Assembly (NCBI RefSeq): GCF_014055005.1
Contig: NZ_CP059570.1
Coordinates: forward strand, 1-64,000
Source of the DNA: Neisseria dentiae
GTDB taxonomy: Bacteria > Pseudomonadota > Gammaproteobacteria > Burkholderiales > Neisseriaceae
Length of the DNA: 64,000 nt
Reading direction: 5' to 3'
Made by a program: the position numbers and the translations under genes. Below, one piece after another: positions 59,882 to 64,000 of the stretch (position 1 is its first letter; the number at the start of each line of letters is the position of its first letter). A model generated the notes under the pieces. The model made no database searches, was not told the origin of the DNA, and saw only the letters and a list, made by a program, of their open reading frames with translations.

Positions 59882-60463
59882 TTATTCTGATTTGCTCAAG
59901 CGGCCGTCTGAAAGCGTATAAACGGCGCCTGTGTGGGAGCAGACGGCGCTGCCGTTGCCGCTCACGGGCAGGTCGAGCTGCTCGCCGTATTCGCTCATCC
60001 AGCCGATCTGGCGGGCGGGCACGCCGACCATCAGGGCGTAGTCGGGCACGTCTTTGTTTACCACCGCGCCCGCACCCACGAAGGCGAAACGGCCGATGGT
60101 GATGCCGCAAACGATGGTGCAGTTGGCGCCCAGCGTGGCGCCTTTTTTCACCAGCGTGTCGCGGTATTCGCTTTTGCGCTCGATTAAGGAGCGCGGGTTG
60201 TACACATTGGTGAACACCATGCTGGGGCCGCAGAACACGCCTTCTTCGAGATAAACGTTGTCGTAAACGGAAACGTTGTTTTGGATTTTGCAGTTGTCGC
60301 CGATTTTCACGCGGTTGCCCACAAACACGTTTTGCCCGAACGAGCAGTTTTCGCCGATTTCGGCGCCGCCGCAGATGTGCACGAAATGCCAGATGCGGCT
60401 GCCGGCGCCGATTTTCGCGCCTTCGTCAACGATGGCGCTGGGGTGTACGGTGTAGTTGCTCAT
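59882..60463 (-). CDS. wbpD: WbpD-type N-acetyltransferase
   Basis: Left-handed beta-helix acetyltransferase of 193 residues with hexapeptide repeats ([40 protein letters not shown]). It should acetylate the 3-amino group to give the 2,3-diacetamido uronic acid. The ATG at 60463 ([19 protein letters not shown]) follows GGAG and overlaps the stop of the FAD oxidoreductase gene as ATGA. The last residues (SDGRLSKSE) are encoded by a DUS. Confidence 0.9.
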   Translation of the reverse strand: MSNYTVHPSAIVDEGAKIGAGSRIWHFVHICGGAEIGENCSFGQNVFVGNRVKIGDNCKIQNNVSVYDNVYLEEGVFCGPSMVFTNVYNPRSLIERKSEYRDTLVKKGATLGANCTIVCGITIGRFAFVGAGAVVNKDVPDYALMVGVPARQIGWMSEYGEQLDLPVSGNGSAVCSHTGAVYTLSDGRLSKSE

Positions 60464-61500
60464 TTCAATAACTCCTGTAAGGCCGCTTCGCCCTGAAGCT
60501 GCGCCGTCGTCCATTTACCGCCGTAGATGTGCAGCACGTTGCCTATGCGCTCGAACGCCCATTCGCGGGTGGCGTCGCTCGGGTTGGCGGCGCTTTTGAG
60601 CAGGGGGCGCACGCCCGAAAAGCTGCCGCTCACATCCGCCGCCGTGAGTTTTTCGCTGTGGTAGGCGTTGTAGGCGGCCAAAAGGTAATCGGTTTCGGTT
60701 TCAGACGGCCTTTCCGCTTCGGGGTGGTTTTGGCGGATTTCGGTGGTGCCGATCAGGGTTTTGCCTTGGTAGGGCAGCACGAAGAAAATCCGTTTTTCTT
60801 GCGGAATCGGCAGCATCAGCGCCTGTTTTTGTTCGCGGTCGATAAAGATGTGGCTGCCGCGCACCCAGTCGATGGTGTAGGCGGGTTCTCCGCCCTGCTG
60901 CCGGCGCAGCGCCATCGCCCACGGGCCGGTGGCGTTGGCGATGCGATCGAAACCGTCGAGTTCGGCCAGGGTTTCGATTTTATGCCGCTCTTCCACGTTT
61001 ACGCCCAAACTGCGGCATTGATCCACCACCCAGCGGCCCAGTGCGAAATCGTCCATTTGTGCGTCGTAGAACGAGAATGCGCCTTTGAGGCCGTCTGAAA
61101 GCAGGGCGGGGCTGCGCTCGAGCGTTTCGGCTTTGCTTAGCCAGCGGCTGCGCGGAAAGCCGCTGCCTGCGGCCAGAAAGTCATACAGTTTGGTGCCGAT
61201 GCCGATCTGCCATTTCGGGCGGCCGCGCCCTTCGTAAACGGGAAACAGCAATTCCAGCGGGCGGCACAGGTGCGGGGCTTGCGCCAGCCAGAAGCGGCGG
61301 GCGTGCAGGGCTTTTTTCACCAAGGCAAACTGCCCCGTTTCGAGATAGCGCAGGCCGCCGTGCAGCAGCTTCGACGACGATTGGCTGGTGTGCGCCATCA
61401 CGCTGTCCTGCTCGAACAGGGTAACGGCATGGCCTTGTTTGGCCGCCGCCCAAGCGGTGCATGCGCCGATGATGCCTGCGCCCGCTACTGCGATTTTCAT
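60460..61500 (-). CDS. FAD-dependent oxidoreductase, GlpD-like, inside the wbp operon
   Basis: A 346-residue member of the DAO superfamily. The FAD motif is [20 protein letters not shown] at 4-23, and [13 protein letters not shown] near 41-53 is the hallmark of glycerol-3-phosphate dehydrogenases (GlpD). The C-terminal cap of about 150 residues found in GlpD is absent. [11 protein letters not shown] and IYGGKWTT are also of this type. It is coupled to wbpD (ATGA overlap) and 15 bases from wbpB, so it is likely part of the pathway. Its substrate is unknown; options are given in the findings. Confidence 0.82.
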   Translation of the reverse strand: MKIAVAGAGIIGACTAWAAAKQGHAVTLFEQDSVMAHTSQSSSKLLHGGLRYLETGQFALVKKALHARRFWLAQAPHLCRPLELLFPVYEGRGRPKWQIGIGTKLYDFLAAGSGFPRSRWLSKAETLERSPALLSDGLKGAFSFYDAQMDDFALGRWVVDQCRSLGVNVEERHKIETLAELDGFDRIANATGPWAMALRRQQGGEPAYTIDWVRGSHIFIDREQKQALMLPIPQEKRIFFVLPYQGKTLIGTTEIRQNHPEAERPSETETDYLLAAYNAYHSEKLTAADVSGSFSGVRPLLKSAANPSDATREWAFERIGNVLHIYGGKWTTAQLQGEAALQELLK

Positions 61501-61515
61501 TTTCAGACGGCCTTA

Positions 61516-62568
61516 TCAGTAAACCAGCGGCAGCGACACGGTTTTGTTGTCGCGCGCGGAAAGGTAGGCGGCAATCAGCAGCTCCAGCGATTTGAGGCCT
61601 TCGCGGCCGTCGGTAATCGGCTGGGCGGTGCCGCGCATCACGTCGATCACGTTTTTGTAGTAGAGCGGGTGGCCGAAGCCGTAAACCGAAGTGGTTTCGT
61701 AGTTGGCGGTTTTCACCTGCTCGTCGTAGTCGCGGCTGTCGGCGAAGTTCCATTCCTGAATTTCGTTGACCGCCACGCCGCCGATGCGCACGGTGCCGGT
61801 TTCGCCCAAAATGGTAATCGAGCCTTCGAGGTTTTTCGGGTAGGTGCACATGGTTACGGCCATCGAGCCGAGCGCGCCGTTGCGCCAGCGGATGTTGACC
61901 ACGCCGGTGTCTTCGGTTTCGATGTCGCGGTGAGTGGAAACCATGGCCTGAACATCCTGCACCGGGCCGATGAGCCATTCCATCAGGTCGACGTAGTGGC
62001 TGGCCTGGTTCATAAACGCGCCGCCGTCGAATTCCCAAGTGCCGCGCCAGCCGCCGCCTTGGTCGTAATATTCCTGCGGGCGTGTCCAGAAAACGTTGAG
62101 GTGCACCATGCAGATTTTGCCGAAGCGTTTTTCTTCTACGGCGCGTTTGAGCATTTGCAGGGTGGCGTTCAGGCGGTTTTGCTTCACCACAAACAGGCGT
62201 TTGCCTGCTTTGTCGGCCGCTTTCACCATGCGCTCGCCGTCGTGCAGGCGGGTTGCCATCGGCTTTTCGGTAACCACGTGGAAACCGGCTTCAACGGCCT
62301 CAACGGCCTGCTCGGGGTGTTGGCCCGAGGGGGTGGTGAGCACGATGATGTCGGCGTCGGTGGCGGCCAGCATTTCGGTGTAGGAGGCGTAGCCTTTGGC
62401 GCCGGTGCGCTCTACGGCTTTTTGCAGGTTTTCGGGGTTGGTGTCGCACACGGCCACCACTTCGCAATCGTCTTTCAGGGTTTCGAACGAGCCGAAATGG
62501 TTGTTGGAAATGCGGCCGCAGCCGACCAGCGCAAATTTGATTTTTCGGTTTTGAATGGTTTCGTACAT
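61516..62568 (-). CDS. wbpB: WbpB-type UDP-sugar 3-dehydrogenase (Gfo/Idh/MocA)
   Basis: A 350-residue NAD-dependent oxidoreductase with Rossmann motif ALVGCGRISNNHFGS at 13-27 and the catalytic EKPMA lysine near 96-100. In the wbp pathway it oxidises C3 of UDP-GlcNAc uronic acid; in Pseudomonas its NADH is reoxidised by reducing 2-oxoglutarate. The FAD gene follows. A single DUS lies in the 15-base gap. Confidence 0.9.
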   Translation of the reverse strand: MYETIQNRKIKFALVGCGRISNNHFGSFETLKDDCEVVAVCDTNPENLQKAVERTGAKGYASYTEMLAATDADIIVLTTPSGQHPEQAVEAVEAGFHVVTEKPMATRLHDGERMVKAADKAGKRLFVVKQNRLNATLQMLKRAVEEKRFGKICMVHLNVFWTRPQEYYDQGGGWRGTWEFDGGAFMNQASHYVDLMEWLIGPVQDVQAMVSTHRDIETEDTGVVNIRWRNGALGSMAVTMCTYPKNLEGSITILGETGTVRIGGVAVNEIQEWNFADSRDYDEQVKTANYETTSVYGFGHPLYYKNVIDVMRGTAQPITDGREGLKSLELLIAAYLSARDNKTVSLPLVY

Positions 62569-62585
62569 GTTTGAATCCTATGATA

Positions 62586-62623
62586 GAGGCCGTCTGAAAA
62601 ACACAGTCTTTTCAGACGGCCTC
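62586..62623 (-). terminator. DUS inverted repeat between wbpA and wbpB
   Basis: GAGGCCGTCTGAAAA and its complement across eight bases, nine bases past the wbpA stop. It may make wbpA a separate or more strongly expressed unit. Confidence 0.65.
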
Positions 62624-62632
62624 CCTTTAACT

Positions 62633-63937
62633 TTATGCTTTCACTACGTTATCGGCTTTGCCCTGGTATTTGCCGCGGGTGTCGATAATCAGTTTGGCGT
62701 GCTGTTTGAGCAGGTCGTAGTCGAATTTGTCGTGGTCGGTGGCCAGCACCACACAGTCGAACTTCGCCACGTTTTCGGCCGTTAACGGCTCGCTCTTCAG
62801 GTCGAATTTGTGTTCGCGCATTTTCGGGAACACGGGCACGTGCGGGTCGCTGTAAGACACTTCCGCGCCCAAATCGCGCAAGAGTTCCATCACTTCGACC
62901 GATGGGCTTTCGCGCATATCGTCCACGTTTTTCTTATAGGCGATGCCCAAAACCAAAATTTTGCTGCCTTTGATGGAGCGGTTGTGGTCGTTGAGCGCCA
63001 GCGCGGTTTTGTTGACCACATATTCGGGCATGGCCGAGTTCACTTCGCCCGCCAGCTCGATAAAGCGGGTGTTCACACCATATTCGCGCGCCTTCCAAGT
63101 CAAATAGAAAGGGTCGATGGGAATGCAGTGGCCGCCCAGGCCGGGGCCGGGATAGTAGGCCACGAAGCCGAACGGTTTGGTGGCGGCGGCGGAAATCACC
63201 TCGTGGATGTCGATGTCCATTTTGTCGGCCACGATTTTCATCTCGTTTACCAGGCCGATGTTGACGGCGCGGTGGATGTTTTCCAACAGCTTGGTCAGCT
63301 CGGCCGCTTTGGTGGAGCTTACCGGCACCACTTTGTCGATGGCCGGCTGGTAAAGCGCAATGCCCACTTCCAAACAGGCGGGGGTGTGGCCGCCGATAAC
63401 TTTCGGAATGGTGCGGGTTTCAAAATCGGGGTTGCCCGGGTCTTCGCGCTCGGGCGAATACACCAAGAATACGTTCTCGCCCACTTTCAGGCCGCCTTCT
63501 TCCACGCGCGGCAGCAGTTCTTCTTCGGTGGTGCCGGGATAGGTGGTGGATTCCAGCGACAACACTTGGCCAGCGCGCAGATAAGGTTTCACGGCGTCGG
63601 TGGTGTCGATAACGAAGCTCATATCCGGCTCGCGGTATTTGTTGAGCGGGGTGGGCACGCACAGAATCACCGCTTCCACTTCGCCGATGCGCGAGAAATC
63701 GGTGGTGGCTTCAAACAGGCTGTTTTTGGCGGCGGCGATTTTGTCGGCGGGAATGTGCTCGATATAGCTTTCGCCGTTGTTGAGTTTGCGCACTTTTTCT
63801 TCGTCGATGTCGAAACCCAACACCTGATAGCCGATGTCCACATAGCGCAGCATCAGCGGCAGGCCGACGTAACCCAGGCCGACAATGCCGATTTTGGCTG
63901 ATTTGTCGGCGAATTTTTGAATGGTGGTATTTTTCAT
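62633..63937 (-). CDS. wbpA: WbpA-type UDP-N-acetylglucosamine 6-dehydrogenase
   Basis: Twice oxidises C6 of UDP-GlcNAc to the uronic acid with NAD. The 434-residue protein has the Rossmann motif [15 protein letters not shown] at about 16-30, a catalytic cysteine in [16 protein letters not shown] near 268-283, and a C-terminal NAD-dependent dehydrogenase domain ([20 protein letters not shown]). The start at 63937 gives [17 protein letters not shown]; the frame upstream is not needed. It is the first wbp gene of the locus in this window; whether other genes precede it cannot be seen. Confidence 0.92.
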   Translation of the reverse strand: MKNTTIQKFADKSAKIGIVGLGYVGLPLMLRYVDIGYQVLGFDIDEEKVRKLNNGESYIEHIPADKIAAAKNSLFEATTDFSRIGEVEAVILCVPTPLNKYREPDMSFVIDTTDAVKPYLRAGQVLSLESTTYPGTTEEELLPRVEEGGLKVGENVFLVYSPEREDPGNPDFETRTIPKVIGGHTPACLEVGIALYQPAIDKVVPVSSTKAAELTKLLENIHRAVNIGLVNEMKIVADKMDIDIHEVISAAATKPFGFVAYYPGPGLGGHCIPIDPFYLTWKAREYGVNTRFIELAGEVNSAMPEYVVNKTALALNDHNRSIKGSKILVLGIAYKKNVDDMRESPSVEVMELLRDLGAEVSYSDPHVPVFPKMREHKFDLKSEPLTAENVAKFDCVVLATDHDKFDYDLLKQHAKLIIDTRGKYQGKADNVVKA

Positions 63938-64000
63938 GAAGGTATTCTCGTGTGATAAGAAAAAAGAAATTCTAAGATGCAGATTCACATAATCAGACTG

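Overview
The window comes from a Neisseria chromosome. The 12-mer AGGCCGTCTGAA (the AG dialect of the Neisseria DNA uptake sequence, DUS) occurs dozens of times, often as inverted pairs downstream of genes. DnaA, MetN and the pgl-like proteins are of Neisseria type, and dRS3-like repeats (ATTCCC-N8-GGGAAT) are present. The AT dialect (ATGCCGTCTGAA) is rare, which argues against the meningitidis/gonorrhoeae group and for a commensal or animal species of the elongata/bacilliformis/animaloris type. I cannot name the species. No rRNA, tRNA or CRISPR array was seen.

Layout. 0.1-2.7 kb: dnaA-dnaN. 2.7-3.65 kb: a gene-free mosaic of repeats. 3.65-11.5 kb, minus strand: a tyrosine/homogentisate catabolic cluster (hpd, a VOC protein, fahA, an NhaC antiporter, maiA, scoAB, thiolase) with a divergent LysR gene. 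A homogentisate dioxygenase of the usual cupin type is not in it. 12.8-24.2 kb: SIMPL protein, M48 lipoprotein, a damaged IS3 element, PhoX-type phosphatase, DUF445 protein, an AT-rich stretch with two perfect DnaA boxes, plsC, a frameshifted IS5 element, mutM and tyrS. 24.2-34.2 kb: a RAYT transposase bracketed by REP hairpins, an AT-rich orphan, ychF, ubiB, metR, a GIY-YIG protein, ubiG, a GlsB-like protein, a Bcr/CflA transporter and pheA. 34.5-37.1 kb: metNIQ behind a leader that looks like a SAM-II riboswitch with a terminator hairpin. 37.3-41.4 kb: an IS630 element, a DMP19-like gene split by a MITE, lapAB and a small zinc-finger protein.

41.5-63.9 kb, all on the minus strand, is one large surface-glycan locus. 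Read in the direction of transcription it runs wbpA, wbpB, a FAD oxidoreductase, wbpD, wbpE, wzx, glycosyltransferase, wzy, three glycosyltransferases, a phosphoglycosyltransferase, ATP-grasp, formyltransferase, aminotransferase, a PglD-type dehydratase, wza, wzb, wzc. It combines a route to UDP-2,3-diacetamido-uronic acid (wbp part), a route to a 4-amino-4,6-dideoxy sugar that can be N-formylated or ligated to an acid (pgl-like part), and a complete Wzx/Wzy/Wza/Wzc export system. The best-known Neisseria capsules use ABC transporters instead.

Small mobile DNA is a second theme. Six copies of one 117-bp MITE share ends with the IS630 element. One copy sits inside that IS630, one splits the DMP19-like gene and one sits in the stop codon of fahA. 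A different 67-bp element sits in the stop codon of the neighbouring VOC gene, and a roughly 200-bp dRS3-containing element is inserted with a visible target duplication in the IS3 orfA.
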